Made by a program: the position numbers and the translations under genes
The notes under the pieces: model-generated
The model's input: the letters and a program-made list of their open reading frames with translations, nothing else
Told to the model about the DNA's origin: nothing
Database searches by the model: none
Shown: positions 45,821 through 56,728 of the stretch, piece by piece
Layout: every line of letters starts with the position of its first letter
Position numbering within the stretch: position 1 is the first letter of the stretch
Origin: Symsagittifera roscoffensis
Taxonomy: Eukaryota > Xenacoelomorpha > Acoela > Convolutidae
Direction: 5' to 3'
Assembly (NCBI RefSeq): GCF_963678635.1
Contig: NC_087063.1
Location: 59,652,759-59,716,758, forward strand
DNA length: 64,000 nt

Positions 45821-46169
45821 TGTTATCCGTACGGATATTATAGCAAAACATCCTTTAGTAATGACATATATTTAGGTGCTACAATTACCAGTTGGTAATG
45901 TTTACGTACTATAAAACCTAACTGATTATGTAACATATATAGAAGTCTGATGATTAAATAAGTACCTATTTATACCTAATGACATATGTGCTAGTTATTA
46001 TGAAACACTGCATCTCAAATGATTCGAGGTCAGCGTCAGCCAGACTTAAAACATAGAAAGTGAATTTAAGTTGTTCTCTTAATCTTTCTATTTCTTATTT
46101 CTCAGTTAGCGTTCAGCTTAGACTTTGATTACATAGATTATACCTCACCAAACGGCTGAGGGTATGACA
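45821..46169 (+). repeat. element 2 3' LTR
   Basis: 349 bp, starts TGTTATCCGTACGG and ends ATGACA. It is followed by a G run. The 5' counterpart is almost entirely lost, so age cannot be estimated reliably. Confidence 0.85.
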
Positions 46170-46186
46170 GGGGGGGGGGGATAATT

Positions 46187-46408
46187 GGCTCTTTTCCAGT
46201 TCCCCCCTTTTCAAAATACCAAGTTTTATGTTTGTTTTACGTGTTATCACGGCTAAATGCGCGATGTTACGCTGTAAAGTTTGAAAATTAAATCTGTTCA
46301 CAGTTGTCGATTTGTTCACCACGCCAAATTTCATTGCATTATAACAACGTTTCGTTGCAATAAGCTTTTCAAAATTGAATTTGAAAGGGGGGAAACTGGA
46401 AAAGAGCC
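46187..46408. mobile_element. MITE-1 copy, intact, 222 bp, hAT-like
   Basis: Terminal repeats GGCTCTTTTCCAGTTCCCCCC and its inverse. Flanks GGATAATT (46179-46186) and GAATAATT (46409-46416) form an 8-bp duplication with one mismatch. The interior is closely similar to 2328-2541. It inserted 17 bp beyond the end of element 2. Confidence 0.88.
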
Positions 46409-46416
46409 GAATAATT

Positions 46417-46556
46417 TCAGGGTCCGTCAGCCAAAACTGGATATCTCAAAATAGTACAAATGGGGGACCCTTTGGGTCGGCAGATGGTCGAATCCCTGAG
46501 AAGAGAGGAGTGTCTGCCCCTCCCCCTAAATTCGCCACTGGTCATATACATAAATT
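46417..46556. other. spacer between two MITEs
   Basis: 140 bp without a gene. It contains an inverted word 'agggtcc...ggaccct' and 'cccctaaattcgccactg', which resembles the C-rich stretch near 39330-39365, perhaps a remnant of another repeat. Confidence 0.35.
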
Positions 46557-46764
46557 GGCTCTTTTTCCGCCCCCCCCCCGCCCCCACCTCACACAAACAT
46601 GAATTTTTTGGTCTAACGAGTGGTTTTACAAGGTTAATTTTGAACACCAAATATGTTTGTCATGGCATAATGAGTCGGCATGTAAATTTTCATGACACTC
46701 GGACAAAGTGGACAGTAACCTCAAGTATAAAAATTTGCAGGTGGGGGGAAAAGGAAAAAGAGCC
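46557..46764. mobile_element. MITE-2 copy, intact, 208 bp, hAT-like
   Basis: It starts GGCTCTTTTTCCGCCCC and ends GGAAAAAGAGCC. It is flanked by a perfect 8-bp duplication CATAAATT (46549-46556 and 46765-46772). It shares its interior with 2571-2733. Confidence 0.9.
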
Positions 46765-46772
46765 CATAAATT

Positions 46773-47069
46773 TTGTTTACTTGAGATCCAATTTATTGTG
46801 CTTGCTCATCTGAGATGATTTTTTCCCAGGACTTTTTTGTAAATAAGCTGTTTGGGATAATTAATACGTGCTATACTACATAGCTTTTTTGAAAGCGTAT
46901 AGGACGTAGTTTACGAATTGACTATCTCAGCTGGTAAATCTCTCCAAACTTATATTCTGCAATGCATATAGACTTAAATAAATGAAATATATCTGTGCTG
47001 GAGAGGGGGCGCTCAAGGCTTTATCGATTGTTTCAAAGAAATATCAAAATTTTGTCAGATTTTGGGCTG
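46773..47069. other. unassigned, probable 3' flank of the ankyrin exon
   Basis: No coding frame or repeat recognised. It lies downstream (minus strand) of the ankyrin-repeat exon and may include its 3' UTR. Confidence 0.35.
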
Positions 47070-47677
47070 TTATTCGAAGATAAGTCTGATAGTTTCGGTG
47101 TATTGCTGTTCGCCATCGTCATCTTGAAAACTTCCGTTCAAAGACTCGTAATAGTCCATCAGCACTTTGGCAATCTCATCGAAATGAAGGGAACGAGCAA
47201 AGTTGTCTGCGGTCATTCCGTCATACAATGCACTAAGAAAAATTCTTCGCCGCTTCTCAGATTGAAGCAAAACATGAATTATGTCAATATTTTCCAACCA
47301 GATTGCATAATGAAGTGCATTTTTGCCGAACAGCTCATGCAAAAGAAGTGTATCCGGAAACCCATGGTCGAATAAAATTTGAGCGCAAGTCGCCGATGTG
47401 TAGTTTTGCGACGCTATCATCACTAGGAGCGAAACTTTATCATCCGTGAGAAACCTAAAAGTTCCGCCTACTTCTTTTTCTATCAGCTGCAAATCCTCAA
47501 ACTGTGATAAGAAACTCAAAGTCCAAGTGATCACCTCGACAGTTCCGTTGTAATAAGCACTGAACAAAAGTTTGCCCGACAATTTTGCAATGAGTCGAGC
47601 AGCATTTTTACCGACTAGGTCCAGGAACCAAGTAAGTAGAGACAAGAATCCAGCAACTAAGGCAATCTCGACCGGTT
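47070..47677 (-). CDS. ankyrin-repeat protein, terminal exon
   Basis: On the minus strand the frame is open from 47677 to TAA 47070 (about 201 residues). Immediately upstream stands a strong 3' splice site, TTTGTTTTTCAG (47678-47689), and no in-frame ATG lies at the start, so this is a downstream exon. Ankyrin repeats are visible: GKNALHYAIWLENIDIIHVLLQ is a clear repeat, followed by DGMTADNFARSLHFDEIAKVL. Two weaker repeats come earlier, around KLLFSAYYNGTVEVI and KVSLLVMIASQN. The family mediates protein binding; the partner cannot be told. The C-terminus is acidic (DDDGEQQ). No stops interrupt it, in contrast to the transposons around. The upstream exons were not found. Confidence 0.68.
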
Positions 47678-48011
47678 CTGAAAAACAAATGTTTGTTATC
47701 TAATTTGGCTGTGACGAGACAAAGTAGTCGTTTTGCACGTCTTAGTCAAATTGCAATCAAAACTTTGGTGGGGTTGATTTTATCAAAATGTTCAAGCAAT
47801 GGTAATCAGTAATCAAAGTTTTTGATTGGTTACAGAAATCAAAAGAAAAACCTTTTTAGAAAAAGTAAAATTCAATAAAATAATTTCATCAACCTGAATT
47901 TTTGGTTTGTGATGCGTTTAAACTGCAAATGAATTATCTCACTATCACTTAATGTTGATTGTAGAAATTTTTTCACATTCCTCCTTAATGGATTCTTGTT
48001 TTTGGTTTCAG
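47678..48011. other. probable intronic DNA
   Basis: It lies between two divergent candidate splice acceptors, that of the ankyrin exon on the minus strand and that of the small exon on the plus strand. A minus-strand frame 48126-47872 starts with ATG, but a junction from its best donor (47894) to the ankyrin acceptor would not keep the ankyrin frame, so I did not join them. Confidence 0.4.
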
Positions 48012-48223
48012 TATTCCATATGCGAACAACTCGGCTGGTAGGAAAATTGAAAATTTTACTTGTAATTCTTTTATTGCATCTGTTTTCTTTATTATACGAA
48101 ACATTATATTTAGATTCACGAGGCATAAATGATGTTAAGTCTGCGTTGACGTACGCAAGTACTCACGAAAAATTGGAATCAGAAACTGAAACTTCAATTA
48201 CACTAACTGAATCTGGAACATAG
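48012..48223 (+). CDS. small signal-anchor protein exon
   Basis: A 3' splice site (TTTTTGGTTTCAG, ending 48011) precedes an open frame. ATG 48020 gives 67 codons ending at TAG 48223: a short basic N-terminus (RTTRLVGKLK), about 17 hydrophobic residues (ILLVILLLHLFSLLY), then a polar Glu/Thr/Ser-rich tail. This is the layout of a type II signal anchor or a signal peptide. It may be a complete short protein or the start of a longer one cut by the stop. No family is recognised; moderate to low support. Confidence 0.35.
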
Positions 48224-48233
48224 TAGCCTACAC

Positions 48234-48431
48234 GCACCGGAGTTCCATAGATAATAATCGATTATATTGTCATTTTATAATCAATATCTATAAAAATTAC
48301 AAAAACAATCGATTATAATCCATCAAAAATGGATTATAATCCATTATTTTTTAGAACAATTTAATCCATTATATTCGATTATAATCCATTAAACCAGGAT
48401 TATACTTCTTATGTTTTTTATGCCAATATAA
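48234..48431. mobile_element. fragment of the ATAATCGATTATAAT transposon
   Basis: It begins 'cgcaccggagttccatagataataatcg' like the left end at 1970, but its interior matches the inverted right part of that element ('ttacaaaaacaatcgattataatccatc' type words). It ends where the R3 LTR starts. Confidence 0.65.
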
Positions 48432-49830
48432 TGAGTTAGAACTTATGTGGTTAACTCATAGAGTAATTTCGGATAGGGTACACCGTCTGCTCGTCACGCT
48501 ATCTTATTTCCGGTCGGATAGATTCGTGCAACTTCTTAGTCTAATACCGATCCTAATCTTACTCTTATACTTACTAGTCTCAGGGTGTTTAACTAGTCTC
48601 TGCTAGGCTCAATAGATCTAGAGTATACTGGTTTATTGCGGCAGCTGAAGTTCTCTTGGAGAGGCAACTAATTTCTAAGTTAAATTCAAATCTCTCTGGT
48701 GCTGAAATTACAAGTAATTTCAGCACTTACAAATAAGTGGGTTGTTAGTTGGATGGATTATGATTGGTTAATATTAAATATTTTACAGTGGTAAAATATC
48801 CAATTTATCCAATTATAAAATGTAGTTTAGATCAGGTTCCACCCATCCGGGGTTTACAGAGTTTTTTAGAATTATCTTTCTGCAATTTTAAGGATGGATG
48901 ATGAACGTTGGTATTTGGCAAACATCATATTCTTGTCCGGTTCCTCTTGGAGAAGAAGTTCCAGGACGCTGGAATTAGGGACATAAAATCGTTGCGTCGT
49001 CTTTTGACAACGACTGTGATCCCCAATGAAATCATCAATCTGATTTCAAAATGATTTGCTTTGACGGGTTTTTCTGTATTATGTAGAGAACTTGTTTTGT
49101 GTGCTACCTCGTCTTGGAATGGCGTGGAGATCGTGTGTGGAAGGGATGCCTCGTAACTCGGATCTGTACGTTGGAACATCGAGGTAGTCATTGGTCTAGT
49201 TCAATGAAGTCCTTTTCTGCGAAGTCAAGTCGTGCTCTAAATCCTTTGAGTTGTGATTGTTGACGGCATATCGGTTGTGCTTAGCCATTCTTTTGTTCGA
49301 GTGTGATGGGATCATCTAGTCTTTGGATGTTCGTCTTTGTTGTTGTTTATTGATCTATATACTGCAAAGTATGATTTACATTTTATAAAATTATGTTAAT
49401 CCAATTTTTTAATCATGATTTTAGTTAATCGTTTTCACAAAAGCGTTTTGTTTTAGTTTGATTATTTTGAAGAGTTACTCACCCTTGAGTACCTCTTAAT
49501 AAAAATAGAAATGTGGTCACAAAGCGTGGATGTAGCGCGGTGGGTTAGGCCGGCTATAGAGCATGCTCAAGACGTCCTCTCTGGTGGGTTAGGCCAGGAG
49601 TGGGAGTATGATTTCATGCTGTTTCTTTGAGAGGTACTGTTATGTGATAACGTTTTATGTTGGGTTTATGTTGGTCTTTCTTATGTTACTTTGGTTGTGT
49701 CCTTTTTCAAAAATCAAATTGTTTTTGGTATGGGTTTGTCAAAAGAATAAATTATCCAGTTTTAAATTGGGTTAATCCGGTTTGGGTACCGTTGGTTTTC
49801 TTTTCTTAGTCATGCTGTTATTTTTTAGTC
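48432..49830 (-). mobile_element. 3' LTR of R3 copy B
   Basis: It begins TGAGTTAGAAC on the plus strand and runs about 1.4 kb. It shares with the copy A LTRs the 'cttcttagtctaataccgat' core, the conserved patch near 49515-49605 and 'gtttgggtaccg' near 49780. It includes a perfect 13-bp stem (48699-48711 with 48714-48726). The inner boundary is approximate. Confidence 0.7.
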
Positions 49831-50334
49831 ATGCCGGGTTAAAGGAATGTTTGAAACTTGTTATCGTGTGTTCGAGTTGTTGAGTGTGAAAACTTGAAAC
49901 TTAAAATCATTATTTAAACAATTCTTCGTGGGCGAGCTGTGCAAGTTTGGATAGAATTCTTGTGCGATTGAATGAAAATATCAAAGGTTAGTACTGTTTT
50001 CTCATTTTATCAATTTATTGCATAGAATTTGAGTTTTACGGCATTTAGGGGAAATTTAAAGTTATAAATTTTCATCGTCATTAATTTTACTGCTTCATGG
50101 GGAAATAATTTATAGATTCAATTACTACATTTGGTATGAATTTTATTACATTATTTAGTGCAGGAAATTAATGAATTTTAAGAGAATTTAACAAGTTTGT
50201 ATTTTTTATTTTTCTTTTCTGTTTTATAGGTGATCGTGATGTGAAGACTAGAAATATAAATGAAACATTAATAAAAAACGGTTAGTACTAGTTTAAATTT
50301 ATTAGTGAAGAGTGTTTTGAATTATACTTACCTG
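49831..50334 (-). other. R3 copy B 3' non-coding region
   Basis: Non-coding, with short blocks conserved with copy A 8228-8768. On the minus strand CAG|GTAAGTATAATT (donor-like, GT at 50331-50330) is followed about 80 bases later by TTTATATTTCTAG (acceptor-like, near 50250). Confidence 0.45.
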
Positions 50335-50691
50335 TTAATCGTCTGGGAAAAAGCCGTGGGGGAAGATGTCGTGTATCATATCTGATGTTGTTAGTAATTT
50401 GGCTAGTATGCGAATGATGTTTTTAGTTTGGAGCAGTGGCCAAAGCAATTGAAGTGCTTCAATGGTTTTTAGTTCTTCGGTGCCTACTGCAAACTCGTAA
50501 GGTGTATTTTGAATGAGGTTATAAATTTTATGATTATATTTAGTATTGTGAATGAATTCTAATATTGGGATTTCTATAGGCTGGATAAATTCATGCGGGA
50601 TAAGGAAGGGTCTGGATTCTTCGGCATTAAAGGTCTTCGTGATGGGACAAAATATATACATCTGGGTTACTGGGTCATAGTTGCGTAGCAT
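50335..50691 (-). pseudogene. R3 copy B 3' accessory ORF 2, N-terminally deleted
   Basis: 118 codons from ATG 50691 to TAA 50335. It aligns with the middle and end of the copy A ORF 2 (8769-9449), including MYIFCP, and keeps Trp where copy A has TAG. The start is artificial: a deletion of roughly 1.4 kb relative to copy A joins the env tail to this frame at about 50700, removing accessory ORF 1 and the first part of ORF 2. Function unknown. Confidence 0.55.
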
Positions 50692-50699
50692 GCCGTGGA

Positions 50700-53600
50700 A
50701 GGTTTTGTGGTAGGGGTGGCAACTGTGGTGCGGTAGGTGTTACTTCTATATTATGATGTTCTTCGTCGTAAGTGTTCTGTCTTGTGGCTATTTTCGTGTT
50801 ATATTCTTTTATTTGTGCGTCTAGAAGTATTTTGTTTATTGATGATGAAAAAATTCCAAAAAATCCTGCAAACAGTATGCGTGCTACACTTGCTTATCTG
50901 TTTACTTGTGTGTGTATAGCGCATGTGTTATAGATTCCTTTTAAAAGAGAGAAAAGAAATCCTATAAAGTTAAACCTTGCGTATAAGATAGTTTTTCTAT
51001 GATGTAATAGGGCCATCCTAGAAAAGCTAGAATTTCATTTTTTAGGGTGACAAAACTGAAAATAATTATAGGTGAAATATCCTGTGGTCTGTATTTTTCA
51101 CCGTTTAATTATATATATAGTCTTTAATGTCTTTTAAAAATCCGCTATAATTTTGTGTATAAATATCTGCAAATCCTGTGGTTTCGGCAAGTTTTCTTAA
51201 GTTTTGGTCAATTGACTGTCTTTGTATAGTGTCCATTTGTGTTTATAATTCTTGAAATTGTTGTGTTCTAATGTGATGTTGGATATCTGATTTAGAATAC
51301 ATTCCAATTGATTGTAACTCAATATTTGGGTTACGAGCAATAGCTCTGATGCTTTCGGGTGAAAATTTTTTTGAGTGATTGCATTAACGTAGGGTATGGA
51401 GTAAGGAGATAGTAATTATCTTCATCAGGATTCAATTGTACTACATTGTGGCTATTTTCTGATCCACATGGGACTGCGGTATCCCAAAAATATGTTCGTC
51501 TTGAAAGTGTGTCGACAAAATGTACTTTATTTTTTTAGAATATAGGGATTCTTTTATATCAAACGTTTATCTTCAAAAACATATAGTGGTGATACTTTTT
51601 TGGTACAAGTATAAAACCATAAATTATTTCCTTCATAGTCTAGAAAATTTGATCTATTTCCTGACAATAAATATCCTGCGTAGGGTATTTTTAACACTGC
51701 TAGTGCAACTATTGTAGGATTTGTGTCCTTTCCAATTCGCATAATTGGTGAAGTGTTTCTAATTTGGAGAGTGACATTTCTTGAAAAATTCGACTAATTG
51801 TGTAGTCTAACTTCATATCTAAGTGAATATCATAATGGATATTACCGAAGTAGGTGTTATTCATTAGTGATAGTTCTTGTAAACGTGTGCTTCGACTGTC
51901 ATGTGGCTTTAGTTTTCCACCAGGTTGACCTGTGCTTTTTTGAAAGTTAACTGGTATATATGATGTTCCTTCATTTAGAGGGTGACCTGTGGCATAAGGG
52001 TCAAATTTTATTTTTCCAGTGGTCATGTCGAAACCTTTTTCGTATTCGACAAGTATTTCAGAATATTGTGTTTTATAAAGTGTGTTCCTGTTTTTGCATG
52101 CAATTTCTGTTTCTTGATATATTTGGAAACGTGTTAATTTATTTTCTAATCATAAATATATCTAAAATCAGTACTTTGTTTTCGGGATGGATTTACTTGT
52201 TCGTATGGAATTGATTTTTTCAAATTTTTTTTCATGAAATTTTATCATTCGAGCGTGTATTTTTGCTACTTGAAATGTTGTGCATGTACCTTCGGGAAAC
52301 CAAACAATTGTTGCTTGTGTCCGTGTTGTGGGGTCACAATAACCTTGATTATTTTTGCAAAGTAATCTAATTCCTTGATAGATCATTGTGTTATCTGATA
52401 AATCTCGTGTGAGTTGTACTTTTTCGATTTGTATTTTCCAATCGAAAAACATTATTTCTTGATATCCTTTATTTTTTGTGTCTGCTTTGCAGTTTGAGGG
52501 GTTATTTATTCCAATGTGTGGTATCTAGTGTTTATCGTGTATGTCATAAGTTAATCTTCCATGTGCGCCGTTGTATGGATATTTTTCGTAAAGTTTTATA
52601 TGTCCTTGATATCTTTCAAGCTGTGCTTGGTGTACAGTATCGGCAAAGACTTGGAAATTTACTAGTTTTTTGTCTGTGTTTTTATTTCTTGTGATGTTTA
52701 GTCTGCGTAGTTCGTTTTTACAATCATCGGGATTTAGATGTAGAAGTCGTTCTATATTACTTTGATAGAATGATTCGTGATCAAGTCGGTTTTTATTTCC
52801 GTTTGAAACTTGTGAACAAGGTACTTTCTTTTCGGAAAATGTTGCTGTAAATTTATATCCTGTGACTATTGTTGCTCAAGCTTTTGAATACAGTGTTGCT
52901 ATTACATTTGTAGTTTGTATAGCTAGTGGTTCTGTTTCACATTGTGATACTTGATATATTGCATATTTGTGTAGTGTTTTTTGTTCGTGTTCTTCACAAT
53001 CGTAATGTGTTACTAATAAATCCTGGGGTCCTGTGCGAGGAGAAGGATTGGTGTTCTGGTCGGAAAATATGAGAAAAAAAAGATGTGTTGAAATGTTAAT
53101 ATTTTTAGAATATACATGTGTATGATAATCCTGAGTATGGGTTATAAAATGTTTTATAACCAATTGTGTTTTTGGTATATCTATCGTATTTATATATTAC
53201 TTCAGTTGTTATAAATGGTGGTGGTAGCGATTGAGCTGTTATATTTGGTGGATTTAGTGGGTAAGGATGTTGAACAAAATTATTAAATTTGATCGTGATT
53301 TCGAATTTTAATTGGAGACTATTTTGTTGGAGTATTTGAATATTGTGTTCACGAATATCTTCGGGGATATCTTGTCTATATTGTCGTCTATTGAGTGCCC
53401 AACTGTGGAGTCGGTTACTATCTTGATGTTGTCCAAATAATGGTGGGGGTGCTACGAATGTGTTCCAATCTAATCGTAAAGGGATATTTGTTGATGATTG
53501 TTCTCGATATCTAGCGTCGAGGTTATTTGGAAAATTTAAAGGGAAAAGCGTCGGTGAAATCTGGCTTAATGATGGTGTTGACGGTAGTGATAATGTTTTT

Positions 53601-54400
53601 GGTAGTGATGATGATGTTGTTGTATCCGTAGAAATATCTATTGGGTCGTTTACTAAGTTTGGTTCACCTTGTGTATATGAGTGCGTTGTCCAATATGGTT
53701 AAAGGGTTTTTCACGTATTTGTTCAGATGTTGGTGTTGAACCTAAGTAATCTGAGGGTGCTACGTTGTGAAAGGAGTGGGGGAGTTTCTGGTAATGTACT
53801 ATTTGGGTTTTCTGAAGTAGTTGGTGTTGGTGATTGCGGTATATCAAAATGAACTCTGGGGGTTTGAAAGTTTCTGTTTCGTCGTGGATGTATAATTTGT
53901 CTATTTATTTCAACTGTATTTTAGTTTTGACTAATGTTTCTTATTCTAGTTAATTCTTGTGGTAATGTAGGGTACAAGTTATATGTTGGTTCACTTAGGG
54001 GTGCCTGTCGCTGAACTGGTTCTAATGGTTCGGATAAGCGAGCGTGTCGTTCTTCAAAAGTGTATGGATTATCTTGGAAAGAAATTCGTGTGGATCTTTG
54101 GGGGTTTTGGGTAGTTGTAGTTATTGTTGGGTTTTGCTGGGATGATGTCGGTGAAGACTGATTTTGTGATTGTTGCTTAGTAATTTTTGAAAATGTTCTG
54201 ATTGATTTTTTCTAGTGGGAAAGTTTATGTTTATTGTAGTATTCTTCAATGAAAATAATTAAAAGAATTGTTGCTAAGGCGGATGTGACTATTGCCTTTT
54301 TTATACATTTGCACATTGTCAATATTAGGAATGATAAAAATGTTATGAAAATTACAAATAGTAAAAAAATATCTGTTCTACTAAAAATTGTTCGTATCAT
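50700..54400 (-). pseudogene. R3 copy B envelope-like gene (frameshifted)
   Basis: Starts at ATG 54400 with a 62-residue leader that contains two hydrophobic stretches around MCKCIKKAI, ending at a TAG (54212); the Pro/Ser-rich frame resumes after it. Ectodomain pieces are open at 53163-52876, 52452-52168 (several Cys, CDPTTRTQATIVWFPEGTC) and 52026-51709 (CELERTQILQ at its end), then 51742-51554 (LLSGNRSNFLDYEGNN). A hydrophobic stretch near 50860-50890 corresponds to the membrane anchor in copy A. Position, Cys content and anchor point to an envelope glycoprotein. The fusion class was not determined. At least four breaks make it non-functional as written. Confidence 0.6.
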
Positions 54401-55564
54401 TTAAATAGACTTTGGATTATCGTACCTGTGAATATGATCAATGATTTGGGGAAGGTGGAGATTTATTTCAAATAGGGAGTAGAAAATTTAAAAAATGTTG
54501 CAAAAAATTATTAAAATGATTATAAACGCTTCAAAAGTATCAAATAGAAATATAAATAAAAATTTGACAAGTATGAAAAAGTTTATTAAAATATTTTAAA
54601 ATTGCATTTTTAAAGATATTGACTAATCGAGAGAAGAACATTTAAGAAATGATTTCTTTGTCGAATATTTTTTGTTGTTTGAGGCGAGATTCAAGTGTGG
54701 TCGAGTTATTTATTGATTTTTTGACAAGTGGGTTGAGTTTTGTGAAAAGTTGTTGGGGGCTAATTTTATGGTGTTCGGGAGGTCTTCTTTGCTTTATTTT
54801 TATTTGTTGGGTGATCTGGGGTATTTTTGAGATATTTGTACTTTAGGCCAAATGAATATGGTCCTTTTTTACTTTAGGCTAATTTACCATTTTTGGTTGG
54901 AGGGTTTTTGAGGTCTGAGTTGGGAAAACATTGTTGATCTTTGCGTTATTAGATAGGGGAGGGTTGTGATATTATGGTGGTATTTATTTTAGTTGTCAAG
55001 TTTTAGCGGGTTGCTTATTTTTGATCTGGAGGTTGTAAAGTTATAGTTATAGATATGCCTGGAGTTTAATATTTTTCGGCTAATAGGTTGGTGTTAGAGA
55101 TATAGAAGGTGACGGATTTAGGTGAATCCTATTGGCTGAATCTGAACTAGAATTGTTGCGTGTTTGTCAGCATGTTATTTTGAAAAATGAAAGTTCAAAA
55201 TGATCCAGAGGTGGAAAAATTATTAATTTTAGAATTGAAGTTGTTTTTGAAATTCAAGTTATTTTAATATTTTAGATTGTGGGATGAATGCTTTGTAGTT
55301 TTTACGTGGTTGATTTCTAAGTCGTGATGATTCTCTATGTTCTGATTTTTCTACTTGTTCTTGTGGTAGAATCTTTTCTATCATTTTCTTATTTTTTCTT
55401 TCTTTTTGAGGTATTTTTGGGTCTGGTGTTTTTGTATTGTTTTGAGTTGTGGTTTGTTTTTGATTTTGTTTTTCATGATGAAGGTTGTGTTGTTCATCTA
55501 TTTCTTTTTCTGTATGTGAATGATTTGGAATAACTTTTAAACCTGTGAAAAAATATAATTGAGT
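54401..55564 (-). other. R3 copy B pol-env spacer
   Basis: About 1.16 kb without a supported frame on the sense strand. It shares several tracts with copy A 14079-15169. Antisense frames (54649, 55324) are Leu/Phe-rich by composition only. Confidence 0.45.
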
Positions 55565-56728
55565 TTATTCGCGTAGCGCGTACTCTTTTGGGTAGTAGGG
55601 CAATAGATTGTTACGATGTTGAACAATTTCCTTTTGATTCGAGTCTGTGAGTTTACACGTTACGTCAGTGGGTTTGGCAATTATTTGGTATGGCCCTTTT
55701 CGAGGGGGTTGTAGTTTTTTAGAAATTCCTTTTTGTGTATTAAAGTTAGATATTAAGACAAATGTTCCAATTTTTAAATCTGTGGCTGGTGTAAAACGTG
55801 AATTAATTTGGTCGTTAATATTTTGCCTTTGTAAAAATTTTTTTGTTATTTTTTGGTAAATTTCATTGTGTTTTTTATCTCTATTTAAAATCCATTCGGT
55901 GTGTGTGCCGGAGGCTAATTTAAGAATTTCTGGGTGATGAAAATGATCTTTATCATGTGTGTGTAAAGGTAGGTTATAAAAAATTGAGTCTTCATTTGGT
56001 TGGCAATAACCTTGTGCATTTTTATGGGAATTTGCTGTAAACATAATTGGTTTACGTGGCTTTTGATTAAAAACCATTTTGTATGGTGACATTCCTAGAG
56101 TTGTCCTGATTTGTGAATTATATGCTAAGGGAAATATTTTTACATCTGCTGACCATTTTGTGAATTTTGTATCATTTCCATTTATGATACATCTGAGATA
56201 TTCTTGTAGTGATCGGTTCATACCTTCGACTAAACCGTTTGTCCAAGGTGCATGAGATGTACGTGGTTTATGTTTGATGTTATATAAGTGGCATAGTGTG
56301 ATGATTTCATTATTTATAAATTCTGTACTGTTGTCTGTAACTAAGATTTCGGGTAACCCGAATTTAGCTATCCAATGTTCATGAAGCGGTACTTGGTTGA
56401 GTGCTACATAATGTGTAAATGCGTCAACAATTAGCATAATGTAGGAGTTTCCTTCAGATGATGGTGAAATTGGTCCTTTTGTATCGAATGAAATGCGATG
56501 ATTAAAATATAAACTTTGTCCTTTAAAATCTTGTTTTTGTGCTATTTGTTTTTGATTTGGGTAAGGTTTGTTTAATTGACATACTATACAATCATTGCAT
56601 AATACTTTTATCCCATTTGGTGCATTTGGGAAATAAAAATTTTGTGTAAAGTTTGAGTATGTTTTCTCTGATCCAGAGTGTCCTTTAGTATTTTGTGTAT
56701 GTGATATGTTAAAAGCTATTAATGTCAT
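55565..56728 (-). CDS. R3 copy B integrase
   Basis: Open for 387 codons from 56728 to the stop at 55565; in the intact element it would be part of pol, so the ATG is internal. The zinc-binding domain (H near residue 10, H near 17, then CNDCIVC) is followed by the retroviral core: D in ISFDTKGPI (about residue 80), D in LVTDNSTEF, and E in GLVEGMNRS. This is the D,D-35-E arrangement expected of integrases. The C-terminal domain contains a PPRKGPYQII chromatin/GPY-F-like segment, typical of gypsy integrases. It is the best preserved gene of the copy and appears catalytically complete. Confidence 0.9.
   Translation of the reverse strand: MTLIAFNISHTQNTKGHSGSEKTYSNFTQNFYFPNAPNGIKVLCNDCIVCQLNKPYPNQKQIAQKQDFKGQSLYFNHRISFDTKGPISPSSEGNSYIMLIVDAFTHYVALNQVPLHEHWIAKFGLPEILVTDNSTEFINNEIITLCHLYNIKHKPRTSHAPWTNGLVEGMNRSLQEYLRCIINGNDTKFTKWSADVKIFPLAYNSQIRTTLGMSPYKMVFNQKPRKPIMFTANSHKNAQGYCQPNEDSIFYNLPLHTHDKDHFHHPEILKLASGTHTEWILNRDKKHNEIYQKITKKFLQRQNINDQINSRFTPATDLKIGTFVLISNFNTQKGISKKLQPPRKGPYQIIAKPTDVTCKLTDSNQKEIVQHRNNLLPYYPKEYALRE

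Larger units (their letters stand above)
39420..46169 (+). mobile_element. Ty3/gypsy LTR retrotransposon, element 2 (decayed relative of element 1)
   Basis: Only the last 58 bp of the 5' LTR remain (39420-39477); they match the end of the 3' LTR (45821-46169) almost exactly. The primer site, gag start and domain order match element 1, but proteins are clearly diverged. There is no envelope gene. The coding region is interrupted by at least four frame changes and several stops, so this copy is dead. Confidence 0.92.

Noticed and set aside
47872-48126. upstream exon for the ankyrin gene
   Set aside because: Joining its best donor to the acceptor at 47678 gives the wrong phase for the ankyrin frame.
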